Shown piece by piece: positions 10,806 through 21,382 of a stretch of 64,000 nucleotides of DNA. Positions within the stretch are counted from its first letter, which is position 1. Every line of letters starts with the position of its first letter. A program made the translations under genes and the position numbers. The notes under the pieces were generated by a model. That model did no database searches, was not told where the DNA came from, and saw only the letters and a list, made by a program, of their open reading frames with translations. The stretch lies in contig JAKTTT010000039.1 in assembly GCA_030581615.1 (NCBI GenBank), positions 149,234 through 213,233 on the forward strand, written 5' to 3'. The DNA is from Alloascoidea africana. Lineage: Eukaryota > Ascomycota > Alloascoideomycetes > Alloascoideales > Alloascoideaceae.

Positions 10806-11233
10806 GTTTCTATAAGCCCTTTAAAAAAAACAATGTTGGGCTTTTTGGTGTTCTTAATCTGAGATTGGACCAAATTGTTAGAGATACCTCATAAGCTTAG
10901 AAGACGACAAGGGTGTAAGGTGAATCAGTATTGGCCACCTTGCGTACCAGACACCCAACTAGACCGAGAAAAAAAAAACCAAAATGGTATACCGCATTAA
11001 AGATAGGTCCTATAAAATACATACATACAGTACTTGGGAGTTAGATGAAAGTACAGAATACAATACTGTTTATGAAAGTGAAATGAAGGTGCGGTGTTCT
11101 GCTTTCCCAGTGTGTCAGCAAATCCAAAAGTTACCCGGAATAGTCTCAGGCAGCGCCGCGGATTGCGAAGAAGGAAGAAGCTAAGGTCTAAAAACTGCCT
11201 GGGTTCTAACGTTGGAGTCTCCCCATATATTAG
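10806..11233. other. Intergenic, ARL1 promoter and left flank of a retroelement relic
   Basis: 428 bp. It holds the ARL1 5' region, an A9 run at 10971-10979 and short open frames without recognisable protein. I found no LTR here matching the family at the right end of the window. Confidence 0.4.
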
Positions 11234-12473
11234 ATGAAGGCTTCAAGCAATTTCGCGACTCGGTATTATTTTCCCATTTCTAAGTTAGATAGTCCTGGAA
11301 GAAAAGCGGTTTACTTAGGCCTTCTCAGGGCTGCTACTCTTGTTCTTTTTGTAGCTGATCCAAGCTTGATTAACAAGCATAGTGAAGTATTAAGGGTACC
11401 AAATAGCTATAATAAAGCAGTGCTTGGTGCCAACTCTAATGAATGGCAAACAGCCATGAACGAGGAATTCTTGAAGCTAAAGGCTAGAGATATCTTCGAG
11501 GTGGTATGCCTACCAGTAACACTGCCAGTGTTGTGCTCATACTGGGCATATACTACAAAACCCGATGCTGGGGAAACATCTAAGCATTTGAGGTTAGATT
11601 TGTAGTTGATTGTAGCAGAGAAAAGTCAGATCTAAAATCTGTATTTGTTCCTGGTGCACGCTACAAATTTATTAGATTTGCACTGTCTATGCCCAATAAG
11701 TACCGGCTTCGAACAAAAAACATTGGAATGCAAAGAATCATTAGGTCATGGATCAAACCAAAGAGCAAAAGTTTGGCAACATCGCAAGTCTTTATGCGAT
11801 TTAAAGTCTTCGCCTAAAATGTGGAACGAAACCCTGATGTCATATTTCAAAAGGTTTTGAAAGAGTGACTTCTAGTCCAGGTGTATATGTGCTGAAAGAA
11901 AAAGGCAAGGAATATCCTGTCGCAATCATATATGTTGACAATATGCTTCTACTTAGTAAACATCAAAGTACGCTAGACAAAATTGCAAAAATCATTACAG
12001 AATGTTTTATGCTGGTTGATCTCGGTCCCGTTAGGTCTACTACAGTCACGGACTATGATCAAGGAATTTGTACGATAGATCAAACTATTCACGTTGAAAG
12101 TCTAGCGGTGTTGTTCAAAGTCTCTCATGATATAGCAACTAAGAGGCAAAAATTAGTGTCGAAAATGAAAGAGTTGAAAAAGCCAGAGACGTAAGAGATT
12201 CGAAAGAAGCTGAAAGATTCTGAAAATAGTAAGAACTTCAAAACTTCTAAAATCCTGAGAACCTGTACCAAAAAGGTTCACAGTACGTTGGGTGACTTCT
12301 ACTTTACAAATGAAAATCCTCCAAAAGACAAGTTTGAAGCCCTTAAGGCCCTTGAGATGGAGCAGCATTCCTACAAATCTTTCGTGGATGGCTCAATTCA
12401 TAGCGCTAGCTTTGAGCATCGTTCACAGGTTCACTTGAACTTCTGTGCCTTTGTAACTCCTTGTGTTTTATAG
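11234..12473 (+). pseudogene. Decayed Ty1/copia-type reverse transcriptase
   Basis: Pieces in different frames, separated by stops, follow the order of a copia RT (RVT_2). Near 11395-11560 there is PNSYNKAV, then EWQTAMNEEF and LKARDIFEVV. Near 11770-11860 there is VWQHRKSLCDLKSSPKMWNE, corresponding to the usual KSLYGLKQSP..W. From 11865 there is SPGVYVLK, then IIYVDNMLLL, where the catalytic YVDD has become YVDN. The element cannot be active. The region after about 12130 is lysine-rich and not recognised. No integrase, protease or gag is visible and no matching LTRs flank it, so this is an old relic. Confidence 0.85.
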
Positions 12474-12998
12474 TCAAATCTTCAGAAATTTTAATTCAAA
12501 TTTCTGTTTAAACTTTAGAAGTTTCCTTTGCTTTCCAAAAAGGGTTATCTCTTTCTGGAGCAACCAGAAGATGAATACAGAATTTCTGTTTAAATCAATC
12601 CATATTTTTCTGGTTTATTGAAACCAACTACCAGCTTTACAATCTAAATTTGATTGTCAACTTTTCACATTACAATTCTGAAGCTGGAAAACCTATAAGG
12701 TTTCACGTAAGGTGGATCAGATTTATGGTTGATAAGATACGTCTATTTCTTGTACTATTATTACCACCAAAAGGTCAATGTAACCGGCCCTGGATCAAAT
12801 TTTTCGTAAAATCTCTGCGGAATGAAATCAATCAGATCAAGTGAGACAAAACAAGAACTAAAAAGCATAGCCGGTCACAGTCCAAATTGGGAGATAAATG
12901 CAGGCAGATTGGAATCTAAAACACTTTGGTGCCGGGTAATAAAAAGTACATCAATTTAAGAACCTTTTCTTTCACCATTTGAAGCAGAGATCGAGAAA
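12474..12998. other. Intergenic, no gene seen
   Basis: 525 bp of AT-rich DNA between the copia relic and EXO5. The ATTTCTGTTTAAA motif occurs twice (about 12503 and 12581), a possible small direct repeat. The right part is the EXO5 promoter. Confidence 0.4.
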
Positions 12999-14414
12999 AT
13001 GCACAATGCGAGAACCCTAAGGCTCTGTAATAGACGTTACCGAAATTGTCATATCTGTATTTGCAGAAGCATATATGAGGGCACGTTCAATGCTCCCTCT
13101 ATTGTTGACCATGCCCCGACAGACATTATGTCTGAGCCAAGCGAGATTGAGCCAGTCAAGTCAACCTCCTCTTTAACAACGATGACCCTGAAAATTCCAT
13201 CAAAAAGTGGCGAGCATGCAAAGAAAAAGCCATTCGACTCTTTATGGCCATTCATTGTGATGTCAAATGCAAGCAGCAACTACCAACCTAAATCGAAAGT
13301 GATTCAAACGCCAATCAAGATAATTCGAACGGAAGACACGTTTTTACCCCTTGACAATGAGGGCTATCTGCCTCTAAATGTTAAAACTGGCTCTCCAATT
13401 CCTCTAGCACGGTCTCCCAATGGGGGCGGGCGACTTTCAGTCACAACCCTTCTTACGGGCAGCTGGTGTGAATTACAAACCTACTACACGATATATGGAG
13501 CATTAAAACGAAAAAGGACATCCGCAATGCTAAGAGGCTCAAAGATACATGCAGCCCTTGAAAAATCGATACATGGTTTTGTAGGAGTTAATGAAGAGCT
13601 GCCGGTCACCAAGGAAGATCGGAGGGCTCAACGGCTTATCGATCTTGCTGTGCGGCTCGGCACGCTATGGCAGAAAGGTCGCGCACGCGAGATTTATGTG
13701 TTTGGATTCTTGAACGGCATTCTAATAAGTGGAGTCATTGATGAGGTTAGAATTGAGAATGGCAGGATTTGTGTTGTCGATTCCAAGACTCGGTGGGGCC
13801 CAAGCCTGCCAGTCCACTCTCAGCGCTTGGGCGCACATCACCAAGTTCTGATATATCACAAGCTATTAGCTGATCTTCTAAACGCATCAACGGAGCAGAA
13901 TGAGTTGTCTATTCTGAAATACCTCACTGAGTTTAAACTGGATCTTGATTCAACTCTTTCTGAATCAATAATCGAAGAGTATCTTTCTAGAAACACGAGC
14001 CCTTTGAATATAACGCCGCGAACTTTGAAAGATGTTGCGCGTATGCTCGCCAAAACCCTTAGTTTTGCGAAACAAAACCGCATTGGCTTATCTGACGAAC
14101 TTTTAGTCGAATACATTTCAGCACAAAAACCACCACCAGCACGAATTCCTCAGGATCAGGCTCAAAACGACAATGAGCAACCTGTCTCTTTAGATCTTGT
14201 TGTAACCAAGCCATTTGCCATCGATGCATACACAGCTGATGAACAATTATTGAACAATATCCTAGAAGATTCATTCCAGTTTTGGAACGCAGAAAGATCA
14301 CCACGAGGAATTGACATCACTCCAGCTGAAGTTAGATCCAAGTGTGGAACATGTCCTGTATCTGACAGGTGTAAATGGTTTGAAAAGGCCAAGTTGCAGC
14401 TAAGCATTTCTTAA
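12999..14414 (+). CDS. EXO5: Exonuclease V, single-strand DNA 5' exonuclease (mitochondrial type)
   Basis: 471 residues, single exon. EXO5/Dem1 family enzymes belong to the PD-(D/E)XK superfamily and carry an iron-sulfur cluster. The N-terminal Cys (SWCELQTYY) and the C-terminal trio (KCGTC..SDRCKW) give the four cluster ligands. Nuclease-core elements are LRGSKIHAALEKSIHG, then GVIDEVR and VVDSKTRW (the D...ExK-like metal site). The first residues (MHNARTLRLCNRRYR) are basic and lack acids until later, a plausible mitochondrial presequence as in yeast Exo5, which acts in mtDNA maintenance; a later ATG at 13128 would give a form without it. Confidence 0.88.
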   Translation: MHNARTLRLCNRRYRNCHICICRSIYEGTFNAPSIVDHAPTDIMSEPSEIEPVKSTSSLTTMTLKIPSKSGEHAKKKPFDSLWPFIVMSNASSNYQPKSKVIQTPIKIIRTEDTFLPLDNEGYLPLNVKTGSPIPLARSPNGGGRLSVTTLLTGSWCELQTYYTIYGALKRKRTSAMLRGSKIHAALEKSIHGFVGVNEELPVTKEDRRAQRLIDLAVRLGTLWQKGRAREIYVFGFLNGILISGVIDEVRIENGRICVVDSKTRWGPSLPVHSQRLGAHHQVLIYHKLLADLLNASTEQNELSILKYLTEFKLDLDSTLSESIIEEYLSRNTSPLNITPRTLKDVARMLAKTLSFAKQNRIGLSDELLVEYISAQKPPPARIPQDQAQNDNEQPVSLDLVVTKPFAIDAYTADEQLLNNILEDSFQFWNAERSPRGIDITPAEVRSKCGTCPVSDRCKWFEKAKLQLSIS

Positions 14415-15055
14415 GTATCTTTATATTTATCTGTCATGAGTGTGTATTATTTTGGGATAGATCTATCGGATGCCGTTTCTATTGTACCTTTAGTACTTGC
14501 GATCTGTTAATACTGTAAATACGGACCTTTGGTCCTCTCAATTGGTGCTTGCATCTGTTTTGTTCTCTTACCTTCTACCCTTGTAGGCTTTTATAGATCA
14601 TTTCCTGGTGGCTTCGTATTTTGCTGCACCAGCGAGCGAAAACATCCCCCTGACTGGCATCTCTGGCACCAGAGAAGAATATTTTTGTAGGTATGCGGTT
14701 AAAGAGATTAAAATAGGGCCTGGTTTCAAACGGTACTAGCACAGCCAAACAGGCTGGAGCGGTTTCATTCTCACCCTTTTGTGGGGTAGCCTACAAGCAC
14801 AGCGGTGAATCTCCACACACCGCTCAACTACGATCGGCGATTTACAACAAACTAAGGACCGCTTCGCATTGGCATATAAAGACTTGGGCATTTGCTCATA
14901 CGGTGCTGTAAATTATTTAGTGCTCATCCCGGGAAAGGAAGGAGGCATCGATTGGACTGGTCAAAGTTGAAGGCCGTGTGGATTCCTGCCCTTGACATTG
15001 AGGCTCACAAAAATTCTGGTTGCAAAATAACAATACACTGAAATCATTCAAGAGA
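14415..15055. other. Intergenic, promoter of the Ste5/Far1-like gene
   Basis: 641 bp. No gene is apparent. A small hairpin-like stretch occurs at about 14660-14680 (CTCTGGCACCAGAG). A TTG-started extension of the downstream frame begins at 15020, but the first ATG is 15056. Confidence 0.4.
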
Positions 15056-17044
15056 ATGAACTGCAACCCTTTGGATACAAGTCGGAAGGATAGAAGCCAC
15101 AAACACTGTTTTAACAGACTGGGCGCAGACAATCTTGGCTGTTGTTTTTGTGAGGACGCTCTAAAGTCATTTGAATACCATGAAAGGCTACTTCAACTTG
15201 ATTGTGGGCATTTTTGCCACGAAAGCTGTGCTTCAAAGCTGATCCGCATAAATCTGGGTGACTTGGATGAATTCTACTTGTTTGAGGACAACAATAAACG
15301 CCGAAGTAGTCGGTTGCCCACTTGTCCCAAGTGTGGGAAAGCAGAGCTGATAATGCCCAGCGACAAGGATTCGACAGGATTAGCAAGCCCTAAACACTCG
15401 GAAGCCGAAACAGCTTCAAACTGCAAATTCAGAGAACACGAAACGAAAACAGATTTTAGAGTGCACGTATCGTTGTCAGATGAGGAGAAAGCGGAAATCT
15501 CGTCAATTCAACTGAAAGTAATGTCCCATTTGATCTCTGGTATGGATCATTGGAATGGTCTTGACCCTGGCACGTTCGGTGCTTTAAGGCTGGTTGATTT
15601 CCTCTCCATCAGCATCGATAAAAAGCGATACCAACCGCTGTTGTGTCTTCTTTTCAAAGATATACTGCTCTTGTTGAAAGTTTCAGGACTAGAGTTTTCT
15701 CTTAATTTCAGTAAAACAGCCAGAATCCTGACTGACGATTACTGCAAAAGAATGCCAAAGTTTCACATAAAAGGGTCTATACGGACCAAACCTTCATTCA
15801 TGTCTGCGTCAGTTCCCCATGTAGACCATAATATTATTCAGCTCAACCTGACATCGCCCCAGCTCCCACAAGTTTACATTACTACTGCTTCATCGGATGT
15901 GTTTGATAAATGGTCTTCTGCACTGCAGGATGCAGAGAAATGTGTCCATCCGAGGGACATTTCCTCGACAGTACCATTGCACGAACAAGAAGAAAACGAA
16001 CAAGCTAGATTTAAAGATCATGGGGAAAGCATAATGAGAGATCAGGACGAAGTTATACAAACAATTCACCCAATCCTATTAGAAAAAAAATTCATTGATT
16101 CCGATGAGAATCACCAAAATGTCCTTACAAACGAGGAAACAGATTACTCCCACAAAAACTCCAAAGCGGTAAGCTTGTTAGTGATCCACAAAAATGAAGG
16201 AAAAATCAATAATATAGTTAGACAGTCGATTCAAGAAGTTTTGGCTGTTTTAGAAGAAGATGATCGTTTAAGAATAACACTAGTTTCATGCCGAAACTTT
16301 GCAAATCTGAAAGTGTACTACGAATCTCCATCGCTTCCCAGCAACTCTCAAGAGTGGGATACAATATTGAGTACCAGACTCTGTGAAGATTACATTACAA
16401 GAGAGGGTAAAAGCAAATTTCTTGAAGGTATGTTCCAATGAATTTTATGTTAAGATACTCTGACCACTAACGTTTTCGCAGTTATCGAGAGTTTTACGAG
16501 AAAGACTACGGGAGAATCCAAGATTATGATTGCCAAATACCGAACAATAATGAAACATAAAATATACTTTAGAGAAACGGATTTCACAAATGATCCTTTT
16601 GAGCTTGTGCAAATAGGATTCAACAAGACTCACATTGCGGAACATGGAAATGTAATACCATCAATAGAGGGATACAATGGTATTTTACATTATACAAGTG
16701 ACTGGACACAAGTACTAGAATGCTTTACAGAACTTGTATCAGTGAGATTTGGGGGTCACGACCACGACGAAAGGGAAGACGATAGTGATTGTGAAATGGA
16801 TTCAGTTGAAGGGCTCTTCGACAATGCTTGTGCGCCCTTGAACATCACTGACATGGAAATGGACTCACCATTAAGCGATCTGAACGAGTACCAAAAAGAC
16901 ACTTGGGACCAGTTTATTCACAATATTGATCTCACGGCTCACGATGTGTCAAGGCCGGAAGTGAAGACAATATACGACTACGACTTTGAGGAACTGCTTT
17001 ATTCACACAAATACAATGAACGGTTTGAGCATGGGACGACATGA
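15056..17044 (+). CDS. Ste5/Far1-like pheromone MAPK scaffold, RING-H2 plus PH, 2 exons
   Basis: Exons 15056-16427 and 16482-17044; 644 residues. The intron (GTATGT donor, CACTAAC branch site, CGCAG acceptor) joins G|TT to make V-I-E-S. A RING-H2 finger sits at residues 29-93: C29, C32, C50, H52, H55, C58, C90, C93. A region at about 165-310 has the pattern of the Ste5/Far1 PH domain (LLCLLFKDILLLL, then a core ending WSSALQDAE). Residues 375-540 resemble the C-terminal VWA-like module. The tail is acidic. In S. cerevisiae Ste5 tethers Ste11-Ste7-Fus3 to G-beta, and Far1 links G-beta to Cdc24 and inhibits Cdk1. Which role this single protein plays cannot be told by eye; a KNOTTED-length 'Far1' Cdk-inhibitory tail is not evident. 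Confidence 0.75.
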
Positions 17045-17245
17045 TAATTTTCTTATTTACATCACTATTTCTATTCTCATTTTGTTTAGTTTATTTAAAG
17101 AAAAATACACATTGCTTTTTGGTGTTTTTGTAAATTTCAGGCTGTCAGAGCAGGCATTTTTCAGTTGGCACACCCTCCAGATTTTTAAACTTTGGCAAAC
17201 GCGTCTGCTTCACATTTTCAGTTTATTTTTTCCATTTTCGTGTTT

Positions 17246-18292
17246 ATGACCGCCACACGACAACCACCAAATGAACAGCTTTCCATGCTTGGAGTGAAAG
17301 CAGTCCCAGCGCCTTTTAACATGATATGTCTGACAAGTAGCTTTAGGCCGTATGCTTTCAATGAAGACACAAAGACAAACAGCATCAAAGACTTTGGCAC
17401 AACCCAACGCGATAACTCTTCCATCATCCAGCTCAGCGTGTACCGACGCGACGACCATAAAACAGAAAACAAGCGCGTCACAAAGGAGAGAAGAACACCA
17501 ACGTGGGAGAAGAATATGGAGATGGCAGACAACTCAGCTTTACTCGAGACCAACAAACAAAGGACTGATAGAAATCGGACTCAAAACCTTGGATACCTTC
17601 GACGGCTAGCCGTGCATCTTTTTGAAAACTATTCTTCAGGGAACTGGAGCGTAACGAATGGTTTAGAAACTCCTCAACCAGATCAGAGAGCGCTGGCACA
17701 AGTTTCTCGGGAAAACACGCGATCAAGAGACACAATGAATGAGACCACACCATTGAAAAGATCTCAAGAAGAGAACGCCCGGTTCACCCTACTGATGCAC
17801 CTGTTTATACAGAATTCGCTCTGTGACGATTTTGAATACTCCTGCCTGTCCTTGCGATTGTTAAGGATAATCAAGATAGCAATAGAAACGCCACGGGCAC
17901 AGGAAAGCCCGGAGATAAACGCTCTCTTTGAGGACCTCAAGGCGTTTCCCGTGATTCTACGAAAACTCAAACGCTTGATACAAATCATTGAAACTGGCAC
18001 AATATCCGATGTAATCAATGGGGCTAGAGGCCTCCTATATTATACTAATGACGTGGTTCACAAGTACCAAAAATCGCTAAACGTGCCAGCTTTGAGCATA
18101 CCACTAAAACCGCTGCCTCGACACCCCCAGAGAAAGAGACGTGACAATAGCACAGAAAATGTTGCCAAGCGGAAATCTGAGTTGCTAGAGACAAGTAGTG
18201 CTTCTGAGTCGCGAAAGATTCGGCATGGGACACTTTTGATGTTGGACTATGGGCATCTACGCAAATCGAGACGACTGAGAATGAAAAATTAA
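17246..18292 (+). CDS. Hypothetical protein, not recognised
   Basis: 348 residues from ATG 17246; the frame is open a little further upstream without an ATG. I do not recognise it. The N-terminal half is polar with many Arg/Thr/Asn and looks disordered. Residues about 170-285 look like a helical domain (FTLLMHLFIQNSLCDDFEYS, then LRLLRIIKIAI and LRKLKRLIQIIE). The C-terminus is strongly basic (RKRR, KSRRLRMK), suggesting nucleic-acid binding or nuclear import. It starts 200 bp after the Ste5/Far1-like gene on the same strand. It is convergent with the esterase, with only 63 bp between stops. Confidence 0.6.
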   Translation: MTATRQPPNEQLSMLGVKAVPAPFNMICLTSSFRPYAFNEDTKTNSIKDFGTTQRDNSSIIQLSVYRRDDHKTENKRVTKERRTPTWEKNMEMADNSALLETNKQRTDRNRTQNLGYLRRLAVHLFENYSSGNWSVTNGLETPQPDQRALAQVSRENTRSRDTMNETTPLKRSQEENARFTLLMHLFIQNSLCDDFEYSCLSLRLLRIIKIAIETPRAQESPEINALFEDLKAFPVILRKLKRLIQIIETGTISDVINGARGLLYYTNDVVHKYQKSLNVPALSIPLKPLPRHPQRKRRDNSTENVAKRKSELLETSSASESRKIRHGTLLMLDYGHLRKSRRLRMKN

Positions 18293-18355
18293 TAGAATTT
18301 CTGACACAATTATAGAATGACCAATTAAATATTCAGCGTTATTGATAGATCACAT

Positions 18356-19334
18356 TCAAACGTCAGTTTCTGGAAGCCTAGAAGGATTATAAGCCCATAG
18401 AATACCATGAGCCAGAGCACAAGAGGAAACTGAGCCATGGTCCTCATACTCAAAACGCTTGATCTGTAAATGCGAGAAACGAGATTTTGCTTTTTCAGAA
18501 AGAGTAGCAAACATTTCTCTTGTTCTTTTGTCAATAGAAAATTCTCTGTTTCTTTTCAATTTTGCCTCATGGTCTTCTTCTGACTGGCCATCCCATTTGG
18601 GAATTTTGGCTTCATAAGAGCCATACGTCATTATAAGATCTTTCTTAGTAGATTCATTCTCGGGACTATTCAAGTAATCCTTCAGATACTCCTTAATAAG
18701 ATCATTGTTCCAATAAAGAGAAGGGCTGGCAGCTATGAATGCATCAAACTCCCGATTCAGTTCAGGCACAAGCAATGCGAAAGTAGTAAAGAGTCCACCA
18801 TACGAGTGTCCAAATAGCCAGCTTTCAGTTGCTTTCACGTTCAATTGGGTTTCGCAAAACTGAGAGATGAATGGTTTAATTTTAGTGGTAAGAAAATTTC
18901 CAAATTCCAGAGCACCATAAGCACTAGGAATATCTCTATCGTACTTTTTATGGTCTCCTTTAATTGGAATGGTATAGTCTCTCTGTCTTAGATAAAGAGC
19001 ATAAGCAAGATCTTCCTCAATTTCGTAACCCAAACCAACCACAATACCGCTGGTTCCCCACAATCTGTCTCTTCGGATAACCTCAGTAGCCGTGTAAAAG
19101 AACGCGTTTCCATCGAGAACATATCTACCAGGAGAAATGTTAGTGAGGAGAATATCAAAAACCACAAAAAAACGCAGCCTACATTATAGGCACTCTTTGA
19201 TTGCCTTTGGAGCATGGATTGTTCAAGCTACTCCAGGAGAGCTGAATTTTATACTTTGTGCCACTCTCTTCATTAGTGACAATCCATGTCTTAACGTTCG
19301 CGGGCTCGATTGAGGCCTCCACAAACTCTGCCAT
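18356..19334 (-). CDS. Putative serine esterase (PF00756-type alpha/beta hydrolase), 2 exons
   Basis: Exons 19334-19183 and 19124-18356, 306 residues. The intron has a GTAGGC donor, a TCACTAAC branch site and a TGGTAG acceptor; splicing restores VPIIYVLDGNAFF, the typical start of the hydrolase core after the first strands. The nucleophile elbow is GHSYGG (Ser in a GxSxG motif). The oxyanion-side segment ASPSLYW and a C-terminal His in YEDHGSVS complete a plausible catalytic triad. Relatives include siderophore esterases of the Fes/IroE/BesA group and esterase-D-like enzymes. No signal peptide, so probably cytosolic. Substrate unknown; a role in hydrolysing iron-chelate esters would be inference from family only. 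Confidence 0.8.
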
Positions 19335-19602
19335 GATGGTGCGATGAGCTTCGGAGCAAAAAGAAAAAGACCTGGGGACATATATACCAGTCCCGGCATT
19401 CTGATTCTCTCGGTCTTATCGAAGAGCACTTTCGACAAGCCTTCTGGGCTAAAATGTCACGTGTCGATCAGCCCAGTTTGAGGAAAAAACCGGAAACGGT
19501 GCAAGGCCAATTGGGGGTCTTTCAATATTTTTTCTCTTTTCTCTTTTTTCATCAAAACACACAAGAACCGTTTGTTGTCCAGAATAAAAAAGAATTAGAA
19601 CA
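19335..19602. promoter_or_regulatory. Divergent promoter of esterase and ADE13
   Basis: 268 bp. It contains the palindromic E-box CACGTG at 19458-19463 (bHLH factors such as Cbf1, Pho4 or Tye7) and a pyrimidine/T-rich stretch at about 19528-19552 just before ADE13. Confidence 0.5.
19458..19463. promoter_or_regulatory. CACGTG E-box
   Basis: Perfect CACGTG, 145 bp before the ADE13 start. In yeasts this is the core of Cbf1 and Pho4 sites, and Pho2-linked control of purine genes is known in S. cerevisiae. Function here is inferred. Confidence 0.5.
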
Positions 19603-21051
19603 ATGTCTGCTTATGAAGTTTACAAGACTCCGTTGGTTGGCAGGTATGCCTCCCAGGAAATGGCAGAGCTCTTTTCTGAGCGCACCAGGTACACCACCTG
19701 GAGAAAACTTTGGTATAATTTGGCCGTTGCGGAGCAAGAGATGGGCCTTTCCATCATCACCGACGAGGCCATTCAGCAGCTGAAGGAGAACATTAACATC
19801 ACAGACGAGGAAATTGAGGCCGCCAGAAAGCAGGAGGCCATTGTCCGACACGATGTTATGTCTCATGTTCACGTCCTGGGAGAATCTGCCCCCGCCGCAG
19901 CTGGTATTATTCACCTTGGTGCTACTTCGTGCTATGTTACGGACAACGCCGACTTGATCTTCTTCAGAGATGGTCTTGATCTATTAATTCCAAAGCTTGC
20001 CAATGTCATCTACAGACTTTCCAACTTTGCCTATGAGTTTAAAGATCTACCAGTGTTGGGTTTCACCCATTTTCAACCTGCTCAGCTGACTACCTTGGGC
20101 AAGAGGTTCACTCTCTACATCCAGGAGTTCTTGATTGATCTTGCAAACTTGAAGAGAATTAGGAATGAGATCGGTTTAAGAGGTGTCAAAGGAACTACTG
20201 GTACCCAAGCCTCTTTCCTTGCTCTTTTCCATGGAGATCACGACCGCGTTGAACGTTTGGACCAACGAGTTGTCGAATTGCTAGGCTTTAACTTTGCCTA
20301 TCCTTGCACTGGCCAGACCAGTTCCAGAAAGATTGATCTGGAAGTTCTAAATGTTCTTGTTTCTCTCGGAGCTAGTGCCTACCGTTTTGCAAATGACCTT
20401 CGTCTGATGGCTCATCTCCAAGAAGTCGAAGAGCCATTTGAGTCAAAGCAAATTGGATCCTCTGCTATGGCTTATAAGCGTAACCCTATGCGATCAGAGC
20501 GTGTATGCTCAATTGCTAGGCTTCTCGGACCTTTGGCCCAAAACGCCTTCAATACCTCTTGTGTTCAATGGTTTGAGAGAACTTTGGATGATTCTGCTAA
20601 CAGAAGAGTCATCATCCCCGAGGCTTTCCTTGCCTCTGATGGTATCTTGAAGACTCTTCTCAACATTTCTTCTGGACTTGTTGTATATCCTAAAGTCATT
20701 GAGAGACGTATCAAGTCGGTTTTGCCTTTCATGGCTACAGAGAATATTATCATGGCAATGGTCGAAAAGGGAGGCGATAGACAGGTTTGCCATGAAAAGA
20801 TCCGAGTCCTGTCCCACCAGGCCGCTTCTGTTGTGAAGAATGAGGGCAAGGATAACGATCTTATTGACAGGGTTCGTCAAGATGATTACTTTAAGCCAAT
20901 TTATGATGATTTGGACTCTTTGTTAGATCCTTCTACCTTTGTTGGAAGAGCTCCACAACAAGCTGAAAAGTTTGTTAAGAATGATGTTGCAAAGGCTTTG
21001 GCTGAGTATGAAAGCATCCTCACAAAAGAGAATGTTGAACTAAGCGTTTAG
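19603..21051 (+). CDS. ADE13: Adenylosuccinate lyase
   Basis: 482 residues, the same length as S. cerevisiae Ade13, no intron. It catalyses two steps: SAICAR to AICAR plus fumarate in purine synthesis, and adenylosuccinate to AMP plus fumarate. The fumarase/aspartase superfamily signature [12 protein letters not shown] is present (about residues 286-297), with the upstream [14 protein letters not shown] and [11 protein letters not shown] motifs. The protein is a cytosolic homotetramer with active sites built from three subunits. Codon use is biased and the coding sequence smooth, consistent with high expression. Confidence 0.97.
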   Translation: MSAYEVYKTPLVGRYASQEMAELFSERTRYTTWRKLWYNLAVAEQEMGLSIITDEAIQQLKENINITDEEIEAARKQEAIVRHDVMSHVHVLGESAPAAAGIIHLGATSCYVTDNADLIFFRDGLDLLIPKLANVIYRLSNFAYEFKDLPVLGFTHFQPAQLTTLGKRFTLYIQEFLIDLANLKRIRNEIGLRGVKGTTGTQASFLALFHGDHDRVERLDQRVVELLGFNFAYPCTGQTSSRKIDLEVLNVLVSLGASAYRFANDLRLMAHLQEVEEPFESKQIGSSAMAYKRNPMRSERVCSIARLLGPLAQNAFNTSCVQWFERTLDDSANRRVIIPEAFLASDGILKTLLNISSGLVVYPKVIERRIKSVLPFMATENIIMAMVEKGGDRQVCHEKIRVLSHQAASVVKNEGKDNDLIDRVRQDDYFKPIYDDLDSLLDPSTFVGRAPQQAEKFVKNDVAKALAEYESILTKENVELSV

Positions 21052-21382
21052 TTTTACGTACTACGATTTCTATATATTTGCTTTGTTTTATGAAGTCTAA
21101 GAAAGATGAATGTTCCCCAAATGCCAAACTCAAAAACTCTTTGCGAGTTCCTTCTGCATGTCCAATCGCACTCTGTGGCTTCCATGCACAATAGTCTTCA
21201 CAGACTATCTACATCTGCAAATTGACCATTTACATGAAATGATGTCGGCAAACGAAAATAAAATCAATTAACTTAACACTAACCCTTTTAATAGAACAAT
21301 CATGAGCATCCGTTTCAAGTACAAGTAAGCCAAAAGAAAGATGAACCAAAAAAAAAGTCTGAACAGAAAAAAAATAAGCAAA
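21052..21382. other. Convergent 3' intergenic ADE13 / SPP41
   Basis: 331 bp with A-rich stretches (about 21350-21375). It should contain both 3' ends. No gene seen. Confidence 0.4.

Noticed and set aside
17192-17245. TTG-started extension of the orphan gene
   Set aside because: No ATG; ATG 17246 is the natural start.
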